In this document: one piece after another, positions 1 through 10,539 of the stretch
How the letters are laid out: every line of letters starts with the position of its first letter
Numbering within the stretch: the stretch's first letter is position 1
Assembly: GCA_964019335.1 (NCBI GenBank)
Contig: OZ025737.1
Coordinates: 341,971-405,970 of the forward strand
From: Diplonema japonicum
Lineage: Eukaryota > Euglenozoa > Diplonemea > Diplonemida > Diplonemidae
Length of the DNA stretch: 64,000 nucleotides
Direction: 5' to 3'
Notes under the pieces: model-generated
The model's input: the letters and a program-made list of their open reading frames with translations, nothing else
What the model was told of the DNA's origin: nothing
Databases searched by the model: none
Made by a program: the position numbers and the translations under genes

Positions 1-1
1 C

Positions 2-1699
2 TGCGACTTAACCGATAGCACTTTGAGCATTCTCACCCTGGCAGCGCAAAACAACCATGGGCTGGAAACCTTCGGCATTGCAGAAAACCCAAGTATTACC
101 GCAAATGGCATTGCATGCTTGACAGAAGCCCTTGGCACCTTGGGGTGCGACACTATTACTAAGGTGGACACTAAGGGTATACGCATGTCTGATGCTGTCA
201 GAAACGGTCTGGACACTGCCCTCAAGGTCAACGAGTCGCCAGTGACTCTGAAGAGTGTTCTGTTAGGGGTGAAACAAGGGAAAATAACAAAAATCGAACT
301 TAGTGGTGCTTCTGCCCCACGTCATCCCGACTGGGCTGCGCTGACCTTATCGACTGTCGTGCCCTTGCACAGCACCGTGACGTCGCTGGACCTCAGCCAC
401 AACGATATCGGGGACGAGGGTGCTGGTTGGCTGTCAGAAATGCTGCACACTGCACCACATGTAACCTACTTAGACGTGAGTCACAACGATATTGGGAACT
501 CAGGCATCTGCTCTTTCACTACAGCCTTGTGGGAGTGCGATGACATCTTGCATCTGGACGTGTCGCACAACAAGTACAGCACTGACATCAAGGTGCTCAG
601 CTTGTTGCTTTCATGCAATGCACACCCAATCCTGATGAAGAAGTACATCCTGAACTGGCTGAAAGGGAACACAACTGAGGAACTCGTCATCGACGGTGCG
701 TGTGACGCAAAGGGCAAATTGCTGACAGACGTGTCTTTGGAGATGCTGTGCGAGTTCCTTTGCCGTGACCCTGAAGTGAGCCACATATCCTTGTGCAACA
801 ATGATATACAGGACAAAGGTGCCATGCTGTTGGCAAGGTCCCTGGCGAAGCGCAATAGCATCGCGAGCATCGATCTGAGGTGCAACAGGATCGGGGATGA
901 CGGTGGGTACGCTATCGCTTCACTTCTGGAGGGCTGCTGTATTACACGACTGGACTTAGGCTGCAACAGGGTGACTGACTCCACAGCATTGCACATGGTG
1001 CGGCACGTAGGGAACTCTTACCACATTAAGGCCCTAGACCTCGCAGGCAACCCTGTGACATCAGGGACACTAGAAAGGCTCGGTCTGATGCTCACGCTCA
1101 ACAACAAGAATAATATTCTGAAAGAGCTCGTGCTCAAGGTGTTTGAGAATGATGCATCCTTGCACAGTCTGGATCTAAAAGGGATGGCTTCTCAAGGGCT
1201 CTTCGACACGGACAACAAAGGGTACACAAGCGATAATCTGCCGCTGCTGTTGAGCATCCTCCAGACGTCGAGCCACATTACGGCTTTAGACATGTCAAGG
1301 AACGGCATAGGTGATGTAGAGGCCGTGTCTGCATACCTTAAGAGCAACACGACTCTTCGGTGCTTCAAGCTCAACGACAGCCCTCTGGGACAGGGCGCCC
1401 CGCTGCTGTTCCAAGTGCTTAAGTACACAATTACATTGACGCATGTTGAGCTGGTTGGGTGTAAGCTCACTGATGACATGGCACTTAGTATCGTCTGCAT
1501 AGTAGGGGCCAACCGTGCTTTGCAGTGCCTTGACTTGTCCGAGAACTTCTTCACCCATGAGACAGTTGACCGCGTCGTAGAAACAGTGAATGAATGCCCC
1601 CGACTCTATAGTCTAGAGGCAATCTTGCTCTACCCTTCCCAGGGTGGCATTGATGTGGATTACGTACGTAACGCTCGCAGTGCCGTGAGGCTAATGTGA
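2..1699 (+). CDS. Leucine-rich repeat (ribonuclease-inhibitor type) protein, 5' end cut by window edge
   Basis: The frame is already open at base 2 and reads as LRR sequence, so the gene starts left of the window. At least ten repeats of the RI/NOD type are visible, with cores such as LTSLDLSHNDIGDEGA, LDVSHNDIGNSGI, SIDLRCNRIGDDGG and CLDLSENF. There is no transmembrane segment or catalytic domain. RI-type LRR proteins are protein-binding scaffolds and are common in axonemal and basal-body complexes; a ciliary role here is only inferred from the neighbouring genes. The last ~40 residues lose repeat character and form a C-terminal cap. The next gene follows after about 50 nt. Confidence 0.85.
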   Translation, partial: CDLTDSTLSILTLAAQNNHGLETFGIAENPSITANGIACLTEALGTLGCDTITKVDTKGIRMSDAVRNGLDTALKVNESPVTLKSVLLGVKQGKITKIELSGASAPRHPDWAALTLSTVVPLHSTVTSLDLSHNDIGDEGAGWLSEMLHTAPHVTYLDVSHNDIGNSGICSFTTALWECDDILHLDVSHNKYSTDIKVLSLLLSCNAHPILMKKYILNWLKGNTTEELVIDGACDAKGKLLTDVSLEMLCEFLCRDPEVSHISLCNNDIQDKGAMLLARSLAKRNSIASIDLRCNRIGDDGGYAIASLLEGCCITRLDLGCNRVTDSTALHMVRHVGNSYHIKALDLAGNPVTSGTLERLGLMLTLNNKNNILKELVLKVFENDASLHSLDLKGMASQGLFDTDNKGYTSDNLPLLLSILQTSSHITALDMSRNGIGDVEAVSAYLKSNTTLRCFKLNDSPLGQGAPLLFQVLKYTITLTHVELVGCKLTDDMALSIVCIVGANRALQCLDLSENFFTHETVDRVVETVNECPRLYSLEAILLYPSQGGIDVDYVRNARSAVRLM

Positions 1700-1748
1700 A
1701 TAAGGTTATTTTGCATAGCCCCTTACCACGCATATGTATACAGGTACC

Positions 1749-2735
1749 ATGTCCCTATTCCTTGCTGCGGTGGATAAGTGCGAGGCGCCGCATGAGCCGT
1801 CGTATTCCCCACGGAGTGAGTGCCCCGACAACCTGTCTCAAAAGATGCTGGACATGGAGAGGAAGAAGAACAGGGACCTCCGGCTACAAATCAAACGTCG
1901 GGAAAGTGTAGCGACATTACAACGAAGAAGGGAGGAAAAGGAAGCGGCATCTAGAAAAGCAGCGGCTGAGGTGGAAGGTGCAAGAATAGCTGCAAACATG
2001 GCCGTGAATGAGGCAGAGCGGCTGAGGCGGCAGGTACCCGTTGAAGTGCCTGTCGATGAGCATCTTCCGAGGGCAGAGCACTTGGCAAAGCGGCACCTTA
2101 CGTTGAGCACAAAAACAGAAACAACGTACAAGGAAATCGAGTCGAAAATAGCAACCAATGATATCTCGAAGCTGACCTTTGTCGAAAGGCTTCTCATCGA
2201 GAAGCAGAGGCACAAAAAGCATCCAACGAAACTCTCGCGAAGCGTGGCTGAGATGTATCCGGAGTTCGAAGTGCGCAACACGCAAGCAGGACACGTCACA
2301 AAAATAAGGCTGAGCACGGCAGCGGAAGAGGGGCAGAGAAGGCGTGAGAGGCGACGCGAAGAGCTAATGTGCATACAGAAAGAGGACGATGCAGAGAAAC
2401 GGCAGGAGATGGAGCAATGGCAGGCCATTGAAGAGAAACGACACCTTGTTGTACAGGAGTTGGCTGCAAAGAGGAAGCGAGATAACGATCTTGCCAAGCA
2501 GCAGCAAGAGGAGAAGAAAAGCCTGACGCACAAGGTGCACCCTGTGGACGTGCTGCGGAGTGGTATTGCCAGCGAACTGATAGCTGAGCGTGTCGAAGAG
2601 CAAGAGGAGGCCGCCATGGCGGAGTGCAAGTTCTCCGACGCCCTTGACAAATACCTCGAAGTCGAACGTGAGGCCTTCCGAGACAAAGACCTCACCTCAC
2701 GCCACCACACAACGATGAAGCTATTAAACCGTTAA
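1749..2735 (+). CDS. Charged coiled-coil protein (328 aa), function unknown
   Basis: The protein is rich in Glu, Arg, Lys, Gln and Ala, with long heptad-compatible stretches at about residues 35-110 and 190-290, and no recognisable enzyme domain. The ATG at 1749 was chosen because a TATACAG acceptor ends at 1743, 5 nt upstream; an in-frame ATG at 1734 would lie before that splice site and so be removed. The 3' end is followed by an AT-rich segment with a T run. Proteins of this composition are frequent among flagellar microtubule-associated proteins, but no family could be named. Confidence 0.7.
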   Translation: MSLFLAAVDKCEAPHEPSYSPRSECPDNLSQKMLDMERKKNRDLRLQIKRRESVATLQRRREEKEAASRKAAAEVEGARIAANMAVNEAERLRRQVPVEVPVDEHLPRAEHLAKRHLTLSTKTETTYKEIESKIATNDISKLTFVERLLIEKQRHKKHPTKLSRSVAEMYPEFEVRNTQAGHVTKIRLSTAAEEGQRRRERRREELMCIQKEDDAEKRQEMEQWQAIEEKRHLVVQELAAKRKRDNDLAKQQQEEKKSLTHKVHPVDVLRSGIASELIAERVEEQEEAAMAECKFSDALDKYLEVEREAFRDKDLTSRHHTTMKLLNR

Positions 2736-2866
2736 CACTTAAGCACTTTAAGGTCTATTCCTAGACCCCCTTTTTATTATTATTAAAGATTTCGTGGGAA
2801 CCGGAACGATAGAAAATCCACAAGAATACAGGAGGGGGTGGGTGGGGGGAGAGTGCGCACGAAGAA

Positions 2867-4926
2867 ATGTGGGAAGACAGTACGTTTAACAACCCATTGA
2901 GCCCGAGGTATTTCAGAAATCAAACCGTGTCACCCGCTTTGTTTTGCAATGGTTCTGTGTCCAATTGTATCTCCCCAGTAGCGTCTCCGAGGAGGAAGTC
3001 TTTCATACAGAACGCATATGAGCTAAACAACGATGAGAAGGAAACGTTCAGCAAGTTGTTCCAAGAGGTATGATGTTCTGAATAACGTTGATCTCATCGC
3101 AGCTCGGACCGCGAGAGAGCCTTGTTTCGAAGAACGTGGCATGCGACCTTTTCACGGACCTGAACCTGCACCTAGCTGGGGATGAGGTGAAGACGACATG
3201 GGACGATCTCAACGACGACATTGATTTGGATAGTTTCTTCAAAATCTTTGTTGCTGTGAAGGGGCATCTGCGATCAGCGGTGTGGGAAGACCTCATGAAC
3301 GTAATCCCTTCCTACACACTGAACCGCACCGACACCCTGTACGACGACATCGTGAAGCAGTCCCGTCTAGTCCTTGCAGATAGTCCTCTGAAGTGGGCCA
3401 TTGAAATCTTAATCTTCCTCTCCTTCCTTTACGTCGGTGTCAAGATCCCAATAGTCGATGTGGCATGGAACTCCTCCGACCCATGGTACACCCCTGCATT
3501 CTTCATCGGCGACCTTGCCACCACACTTGTCTACGTGGCTGACATTGTGTTGCGTCTCAACACTGCCGTATTTGACTCGGGGAAGGTCATGTCCCGCGTC
3601 GGCACCATGCTGCATTACATCAAAACACGATCTTTCTGGTGCGACCTCATAGCCTCCGTCCCGCTTGAGATGCTCCTCCATACCACCGGCTACTACTACG
3701 CAGCAAGGATCGCTGCTCACCTGCGACTGGTCAAAATGTTCAACAGCTCTACTATCTTCAATTTTTCGGGCTCTGGCTTGTTGACTGCCTCCCACGTTGC
3801 AGTCGCATACGGGTACGTCCCTAAAGCGAAGGCACTCCTCATGTGCATCATCTTCATTCATACGGCGGCATGCACGTTCGTCGTCACAAGTTGCAACGAG
3901 AATTGCGGAAAGGAAGAACTGTCCCCCGAAGGCTACAAAACAGCGCTGTATTGGGTGCTGTACACGATTTCCTCTGTAGGGTACGGGGACGTTTTGGTGC
4001 CCAATACATCGTCGCAGATGCTTGCGATGGTCCTGTTTGTGACTGCTATCGCCATCAATGGTTGGCTGGTAGGTATGATGACGAGCAACATGCTCAGTCT
4101 TGACACAAAGGGTGAGAAACAGCAAGCGCTGTACAACACCTTGAACGTGATCTCACACTTTGACATCCCGCATGAGGTGGTCGAGGACATCCTGTCCTTG
4201 CAGAACCACCTCATGGACCAGAAGATGCACCTTGCCTCCTTCACAACAGTCATGAATGCGCTCCCTTTGTCCGTGCAGCAGATCGTGGTCATGTACTACA
4301 GGATATCGTTTCTCGAGAGGCTGCCGTTATTCAAACAGGTTTCTGGGATGTGTAAGATAGACCTTGCAGAGGCTTTGGAAAGTCATATCAAAGAGAAACT
4401 CACATCCGTGGTGGTGGAAGGAGGCGAGAGTGGTGGGATTTTCTTCTTGGCACATGGACTTGCTGAGGTTCGTAAGAATGGGTCCCACATCGCGACGCTT
4501 ATAAAAGGGGCGTTTTTTGGGGAAAACGGCATTGTCGAGGAGAAGTCGGTGCGGTGTGCTACGGTCACGTGCTTAACATATTGCGAGTGGTTGATACTGC
4601 CTGCAGAGGCGATGTGCAGGATTTTAGAGAAACATCCGGTGCTCCGGGCACACGTCACGCCGCCACACACCCGCAGCGGGCGAACGGTGACCCCGATAAC
4701 ATCCTTGGACAAGAAAGACCTTTCCTACTGCAGAACACTTGAATCCATATTGCGAAAGAAACAGTCACAAGGATCCAGTCCTGCGTTCAGCCCACCAGAG
4801 AGCCTCCACACTGCTCAAATGCCATTAAGTCCAATAAGCCCAGTATCTTATTCTTGTGAGTTGCAACAATTGAATGCCAAAATGGACAACATGCTTAGGC
4901 TGATCTGTCCAAGCAACTCTTCTTAA
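2867..4926 (+). CDS. Cyclic-nucleotide-binding-domain K+ channel (CNG/HCN/EAG superfamily), one 35-nt intron
   Basis: Two exons (2867-3067 and 3103-4926) join in frame across the intron 3068-3102, giving 674 aa. After a ~150-residue cytosolic N-terminus come hydrophobic segments consistent with S1-S6. The pore carries SSVGYGD, the K+-selective filter. The region around residue 500-570 reads as a cyclic-nucleotide-binding fold (GIFFLAHGLAEV, then FFGENGI), although the phosphate-binding cassette lacks the usual Arg-Thr-Ala pattern (it reads SVRCATV), so ligand binding is uncertain. The C-terminus is Ser/Pro-rich. Likely a plasma or ciliary membrane channel. A possible acceptor AG ends at 2831. 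Confidence 0.9.
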
Positions 4927-5085
4927 GTTCTCTAAGGTTTATTCTGTCAGGAGAGATGGCTTTTTTTTTTTTTTTTTTTTTCCGTCACTTTTCCTGAGAT
5001 TTCTTCGTCATGGATCGGGGGGGGGGGGGGGGTTTGTTGATTTCTCTCCTTTTTTAACAACTATTGTCTTTATCAAAAAAAGAAA
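4927..5085. other. Low-complexity spacer after channel gene
   Basis: No gene is seen. It contains a T run at about 4960-4981 and a run of 16 G at 5017-5032, then leads directly into the left end of a transposon. Confidence 0.6.
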
Positions 5086-5689
5086 TACTGTAAAACAAAA
5101 ATCACCGGAAGATAAAATATCCGGAAGTTCTGGCGGTCCGGATATTTTTTCTTCCGGACATTTTTTTCCCGGGACCCCCTTTTCTTTTTTTAAAGGGCTG
5201 GACCAGAAAACGGATGAAACTAGTTTCTGTGGCAAGAGAAAAATCAAACGAAAATCAGAGAGAATTGCAGCGAACTTTTCTAAGAACTAAAAGACACCTC
5301 AGATCCTGATTGTTCGCTTCTTCCGCAAACTTGTCGAACCGAACCACTCCTTGTGCTTGCTTTAGGGTTGTTCTTGTGCTTTTTATTTCTCATTTTCCGA
5401 GCCCCCTAAACACATTCCTGACGCCGAACACTTCTCTAGCCCCTTCCAGCTGCCTAGCAAGCTTTGCTGGTCTTCCCACTCTTCATCTCCGCAGCACGTC
5501 GCTGCAACGGCAAGCACACCACAGTACGCTGCTGCAAAGAGAATTCCCCCAAGCAGGACTCCACCAGGGCTCTAAAAAAACGCCCAAAACAATGGGCCCA
5601 GCTTGCCTGGATAGATTGCCTGCTGACATGCTCCCATGCTGCTTCAACCCACCTGGCAGAAAAAAGAGGGAAAGTTGAATTACTTTAGT

Positions 5690-6190
5690 TTACTTTTAAA
5701 AAAATACCTCAGATGTGGTCCATTCATCTCACTTGTATTTGGTACCGTCCACCCTTCCTGACGGTTCCCTTCTTCCACATACTTGTCCAGCCTCCTTATT
5801 GACCACTTTTTATACTTGGTCCTGATTGTCGCCTTCATTGAGGCGTTCAGTCCTATGTCCAGGGCTGGCACAAATAGGTGAGGCCTGGAGGGACAAAAGC
5901 TAAGTGAACGTTTGTTTCTAAAAACAAGTTCACAAATCATCAGTGTGGCCATTGTAGTCATCTAGGATGAGCAAGATGGGCTCGTTGGGTGCCCAGCCCG
6001 ATGACTTAGTAAGTTTATAGCAACAGGGGAGAAAGACACGTTTTACCCAGAGCTGAAGCGTTTTTTGGGTAGCCAGTGAGATTTCGAAGCTGTTAAACTC
6101 CAGCCTTTTTTTTGGGGGGGGGGTGCAACACGAGGGACAGACCCGGGGTATTTCCTGCAGCGAGCTCGTTCTGTTTTTCCCGTGTAAATG
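5690..6190 (-). pseudogene. Transposase DDE_1-type catalytic domain fragment
   Basis: Reading the minus strand leftward from about 6190, the sequence matches the 3' half of copy 2: LEFNSFEISL, then PILLILDDYNGH (second catalytic-Asp region of DDE_1 transposases), then PALDIGLNASMKATIRTKYK, which corresponds to the LQPLDxG motif of pogo/Tigger transposases. Several stops and frameshifts interrupt it, so it is a dead fragment. Confidence 0.7.
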
Positions 6191-6400
6191 AGGCTGAAAA
6201 GGCCAAAATAGGCCGCTACGCAGCCAGCCATGGTACCACGGCGGCCCAGGGCTGGTACCGCGCGAAGGAAGACATCACGGTGCCAACGTCCAGTATATCA
6301 GACTGGGAACACCGCTTTGGTATGCTCCGAGGTCTATCCCCGTCGCACCCGTTACTGCGGGTCGCAAGCCTCTTCTGAACGAGGAAGAAACACAAGTACG
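6190..6400 (+). pseudogene. Transposase N-terminal helix-turn-helix fragment
   Basis: The plus strand reads EAEKAKIGRYAASHGTTAAQ, then VPTSSISDWEHRF, then after a frameshift GRKPLLNEEET. This is the order of a pogo/CENP-B-like DNA-binding domain (helix-turn-helix, then the GRKPxLxxEEE segment). It faces the opposite way to the catalytic fragment beside it. Confidence 0.65.
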
Positions 6401-6795
6401 GTTTCCGCCGCTTCTTGAGTGGACGAAGCTTCGTTTTCCGTTTCTTCTTCCTTTTTTTCTTCGGTAGAAATGGTCCCCCCTTGACCCAGCAAAGACTTGC
6501 TGAGGCCGAGGCCAGGCACACTGCCAAGGCTGCGAAGGCAGCAAACAAGACGGACAGGTAGGACGTTCTTCACCCCTTTTTTTTTTAGTCATATTTTTGC
6601 CATTTTTAAGACTCCTGCAACAGAAACATAAGTTTTTCCAGGGAAACATGCAGCAGACAGGGGGAGGGGACAGTGCGTAGGTCAGGCTTGGTACCCCCTT
6701 AGAAAAGTGCCCCAAAAAATGTCCGGAAGAAAAAATCACCGGATGTTTCGGCGGTCCGGATATTTTATCTTCCGGTGGATTTTTGTTTTACAGTA

Positions 6796-7478
6796 GCTAT
6801 TTATTTGGTGAGTAAAATAGCACTGTTTCACGCGTTGATGGCGGGGGGGGGGGGGGGGGGGGGTTAACGAGTAGGGCAATTATCCAGTTTACTTCACGAG
6901 CGCTACGAGTTAAACCTGTCACCACAAGTGGAATAATGCTCTTATTTTCATTTAACGTTGTTTTATTTAACAAATGCCGGGTTTGAAAGGGTGGGAGGTT
7001 ACAGGGTTACAAACAAGTGAAAAGTGCTACCGTCTAAAAAAACAGCGACCTTTTTTTTCTCGCATTTTGATTTTATATGCAAGCTCATCATCAATGGTCT
7101 CTGAGGCATCGTGTGACTCTTTTGTCCTCATTCCGCTTGCAAACTTGCAAGCTGCATATGCCTGCGCTGAATTTCATATTCACCTCATGCTCTGCATTTT
7201 TTACCGAAGTTTCGGATGCATTGTAGCCTTCGCCTTTCCCCCCATTGCCTTCGGCTTCCCATTAAAAAAAAAAAAAAGGAAAAAAAGGAAAAAAAAGAAT
7301 CTACGTGTAATTCAGGTCTTACATTTCACGCACGGAATATGTACCTAATTTTAATAAGGTGACCACTATTTTCTCCCCCACCCTTGAAAACCAAGCTCGA
7401 GTTATATATTTAAAAGGAAAGTAGAGACTTTGTTTGGCAGGTTCAACTGGCAATCGCTGACTCTTTATTCTTGTAACT
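6796..7478. other. Gene-free spacer
   Basis: No coding or RNA gene is recognised. It contains an uninterrupted run of 21 G at 6843-6863 and an A/G-rich tract at about 7261-7299. Confidence 0.5.
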
Positions 7479-7690
7479 GCATGAGCGCTAAATCTTGGAT
7501 ACCTGGGACGCGCCCCGGCTGGGGTTGAGCTGCACACCGCACGCATTATGGACACGACGCGGAACGAAGAAGCTACAACTCGGCAGAGGTGCGCCCCCTG
7601 TAATCAAGTACAGTTCTTGTGCATGGCGCCACCAACACTGGCCTCCTTTATTTATCTCTTATATTTTCTTCTTTTTTTTTTTCCACAGAG
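7479..7690 (+). repeat. ~210 bp duplicated cassette, copy 1
   Basis: The segment aligns along almost its whole length with 13475-13697 in the same orientation: AATCTTGG.TACC.GGGACGC at the start, CTGGGGTTGAGCTG in the middle, CCCCTGTAATCAAGTA later, then a T-rich tract ending in TTTCCACAG or TTTACAG. Differences are substitutions and small indels. It sits immediately upstream of the retrotransposon tail at 7691, so it may be part of that element's internal sequence or an independent short repeat. Confidence 0.75.
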
Positions 7691-8636
7691 CACTAGCAGC
7701 CATATACAGAACGAGACGAAAACTGGGAGAGGTGTGGGAGCGGTGCCAGAGACTTGCCAAAGGGTACCAGGACCCGACAAGAACGACACCTTTGGGCCCG
7801 ATAGGCAACGCGATGAAACGGTGGCTCCCGAAGATCAGCACGAACTGGGGGCAGTTCACCGAAATGCTAGCTGAGAACAAGGACAAATTCGCACATGTAG
7901 TGCGAGAAAAGCTAAGGTCGGGACGTGCGGAGCACATACAAGACAGAAGACGCTCGATGGAGGGGCTAGACCGGGGCGCAGACCCACGCACGAACGACCG
8001 GCGAGAGCTGATGAGACTCGGACCACAAGGAGCAATGGCAGCGAGAGACCTCCGGAGGATCGTGGCGGGAGGGGTTTTCTACATCCACCCAAGGCGTGGT
8101 ACCAGGACAACATCACCAGACGGGTACCACCCCCAGAGGGCGAGCAGAGCGAAAGCGAGGACAGCTCGGAAGAGGAAGGGGACGAGACGCACGAGCGTGT
8201 GAACAAGAGACCAACAACAGACGAGGTCACATGCGACGCGTGCGGTGCGGAGGACGAGAGCAACATGCTGCGACACGCACTATGGGAATGCAGTGTGGCG
8301 AAGGAGGTGCAACAGAAGGAAGTACATGCAGAAGTAGTGGCCAACAAGACGGAAATGCCAATCTGCATGCAGCTACATGGAACGCTCCCGCGTGGTCACC
8401 GATCACACCGGCTGAGGAAGACGCAGTACTACTTGCTGGAAGTGGTGGCAAAACGGGACCAGCTTCTCCAGGACAAGAGAATGCTAGAAACGTACACGAC
8501 GCACCCCTGGGAACAGATAACGGAAGGAAACGCTCATGCGCCACCTGAATGGAAGGAGCTGAGGAAGCATGTGAGCGGGAGCCTGATGATGAAGCACGGA
8601 GAAGACATCGTCAAGTGGCTCAGAAAGCTGAAGTAG
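7691..8636 (+). pseudogene. Non-LTR retrotransposon C-terminal region (zinc-knuckle part), frameshifted
   Basis: One frame reads from about 7691 to 8075 (HRALAAIYRTRRKLGEVWER...), then a one-base shift near the TTTTC at 8075 moves into a second frame (PPKAWYQDNITRRVPPPEGE...) that ends at the stop 8634-8636. The second part carries CDACGAEDESNMLRHALWEC, the Cys-x2-Cys...His-x4-Cys pattern found near the C-terminus of many non-LTR retrotransposon polyproteins. No reverse transcriptase motifs are present, so it is a truncated 3' copy. It is noticeably more Arg- and Glu-rich than the host genes. Confidence 0.6.
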
Positions 8637-8669
8637 TACGATGGACCGAGGAAGACGACAGTCACCACA

Positions 8670-9094
8670 ATGGAACTCGTACTAGACTTCGAGAACACGC
8701 TGGGCGTCGAGCCGATCACGGGGAAGAAGGGTGATCTGGACATGATACAGAAGAAGGCGCGGAGTTTCCACGGCCTCCTGGAAAGAATCCAAGAAGGGTG
8801 GGACACAGCACGTATACAGAAGAAGGTCAGAGGCAAGCGGATCTTCCCAGCGGAGAGGTCAGAGGCAAGCGGATCTTCCCAGCGGAGAGCCAGAAGAACC
8901 ACGCGCTCAGAACCATAGGTGCGAAGAAGAGTCTGGGATGGAACAGAAGGCCAGTTTGTGCATCAGAGAAAACCAAGAAGGACCTTAAGAAACTGGGCAG
9001 GAAGTGGCAAGAAGAAAGAGAGGATACTTTGAGAAAGGCAACACAGCCAAAAAAAGAAAGAAAGGCCGAGGCCCCAGAAGGGAGAAAGGGGTAG
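8670..9094 (+). pseudogene. Decayed basic ORF downstream of retrotransposon tail, with a 32-nt tandem duplication
   Basis: Two overlapping frames give short Lys/Arg-rich peptides (MELVLDFENTLGVEP..., then KKDLKKLGRKWQEERED...). A perfect 32-nt unit is duplicated head to tail at 8824-8855 and 8856-8887, which shifts the frame. No family is recognised. It is probably the 3' end of the same mobile element; a T run follows at about 9147-9168. Confidence 0.4.
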
Positions 9095-9391
9095 ATAAGT
9101 AGAGACAAGGGGGACGTTCCAAGACAGGAACCTCCTTTATCTCATCTCTTTTTTTTTTTTTTTTTTTTGCTGTCCCTTTCCTTTTTTATTCTCTGCAATT
9201 TTTGGAGTTTTGCTTTTTTTTTATTATTTTGTTTATTCTTTTCCGGTTGGAGAGGAAAAAAGGGCCTTTCCAGGTTTCTGTGTTTGGAAGTAGAAAGAAA
9301 AGAACGGTTTAGATTCATTAGAAAAGGAATTATTACAGGAGGGGGGGCTCTCCGTGCCGTTGTTTAGGTGGCGTCCACGGAAAATGTTGAT
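9095..9391. promoter_or_regulatory. Leader region of DUF789-like gene
   Basis: T-rich spacer with no gene. A TGTTTAG acceptor-like site ends at 9367, 24 nt before the chosen start codon. An out-of-frame ATG occurs between the two (at 9384), so translation of the downstream gene may be influenced by a short upstream frame. Confidence 0.3.
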
Positions 9392-10477
9392 ATGCTGCCG
9401 AAAGGTAAGAAATGGCAAGCGTCGGGGAGCACGAGCTCATTGATGCCACCACAAGCCCAAGGTCAGCCGCAACAACACCAGTTTCCAGCTCCCAAGATGG
9501 GGCAGGAAAAGAAGTGGGTGGGGTTCTCACGGGATATCTTCGGCACTGCCTCCGAGGCGGTGCCCTCGGTGCCATTCCCCTCAAACCCACCTCACCAGAG
9601 CCAGAGGAAAGATATCTCTTCCGGGAATGGGAATGGGTTCCAGCAGCAGCAACCCGCCCGAAGGCAAAAACAGCCCTCCGACTCTGCCAGTACCAGTGCA
9701 GACAAATCCCCTGTGTGGGGGCAACGGCCACCTATGAGTGCCATTTCGTGGGGTGAGCCTGGGCCCGATTTTCCCCGAATGACGACCATCAACGCACGGC
9801 AGCCGGTCTACCCTCAGAACAATGCATCTCAGCAACAACCTCAGCAGCAACAGCCTCAGCAGCAACAGCCTCAGCAACAACAGCCTCAGCAACAACAACC
9901 TCAACAGCAACAACCTCAACAGCAGCAGAAGCAGAAGCAGAAGCAAGCACAGAAGCAAACTTCTCAGAAGCCTCAGCAGCCACAACAGCAGAAGCAGAAA
10001 CAAGGGAAGAAACATAAGCAGCACGTCGAGGAAGTCGCAACAGAACTGCTAATGCCGCCCAACCAGAAGACCCCTAAGCAGTCCCCACAGCAGCAGCCAC
10101 AGCCACAACCGCAGCCGCAGCCACAGCCACAGCCACAGCCACAGCCACAGCAGAAGGTGTCCAACCAACAACCGCAGCAGCCAAAAGGCTTTGATGAGCA
10201 CCCATTTTCAGCGTTCCCATACATGCAGCTGGCGAACATGCAGCAGTCAAGCATTCAGCAACAGCAGCAACTGCTGCTCATGCTAGCCATGCAGCAATCC
10301 GCGGGCTTACAGCACAAGCACCTGCAACCGCAACTATCACCTCATATGCTTCCAACACCACAAGTACAGCTTGCTTCTCCTTTAGTGCCCAGCCCTATCC
10401 CTTCCGGTTCTGTGTCCAGCAGCGTCCCTGACAAAAAGAAGAAAGACAAAAAGCAGCAGCAACAACAGCAACAGCAA

Positions 10478-10539
<62 letters not shown>

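Larger units (their letters stand above)
5088..6793. mobile_element. Tc1/mariner-pogo type DNA transposon, copy 1, internally inverted and decayed
   Basis: The left end (CTGTAAAACAAAAATC.ACCGG) is the reverse complement of the right end at about 6755-6793, with one base inserted. The inverted homology continues through TCCGGAAGA-type subterminal motifs for roughly 75 bp. Both ends are flanked by TA (5086-5087 and 6794-6795), the target duplication typical of Tc1/mariner. The same ends bound a second copy at 15966-17403. Inside, transposase-like sequence is split: catalytic-domain remnants read on the minus strand (about 5690-6190) and DNA-binding remnants on the plus strand (about 6190-6400). 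In copy 2 both parts read on the plus strand, so this copy carries an internal inversion. Not autonomous. Confidence 0.85.

Noticed and set aside
1838-2710. 290-codon Ser/Cys-rich minus-strand frame
   Set aside because: Shadow of the coiled-coil gene, caused by its Glu/Arg/Ala codon bias.
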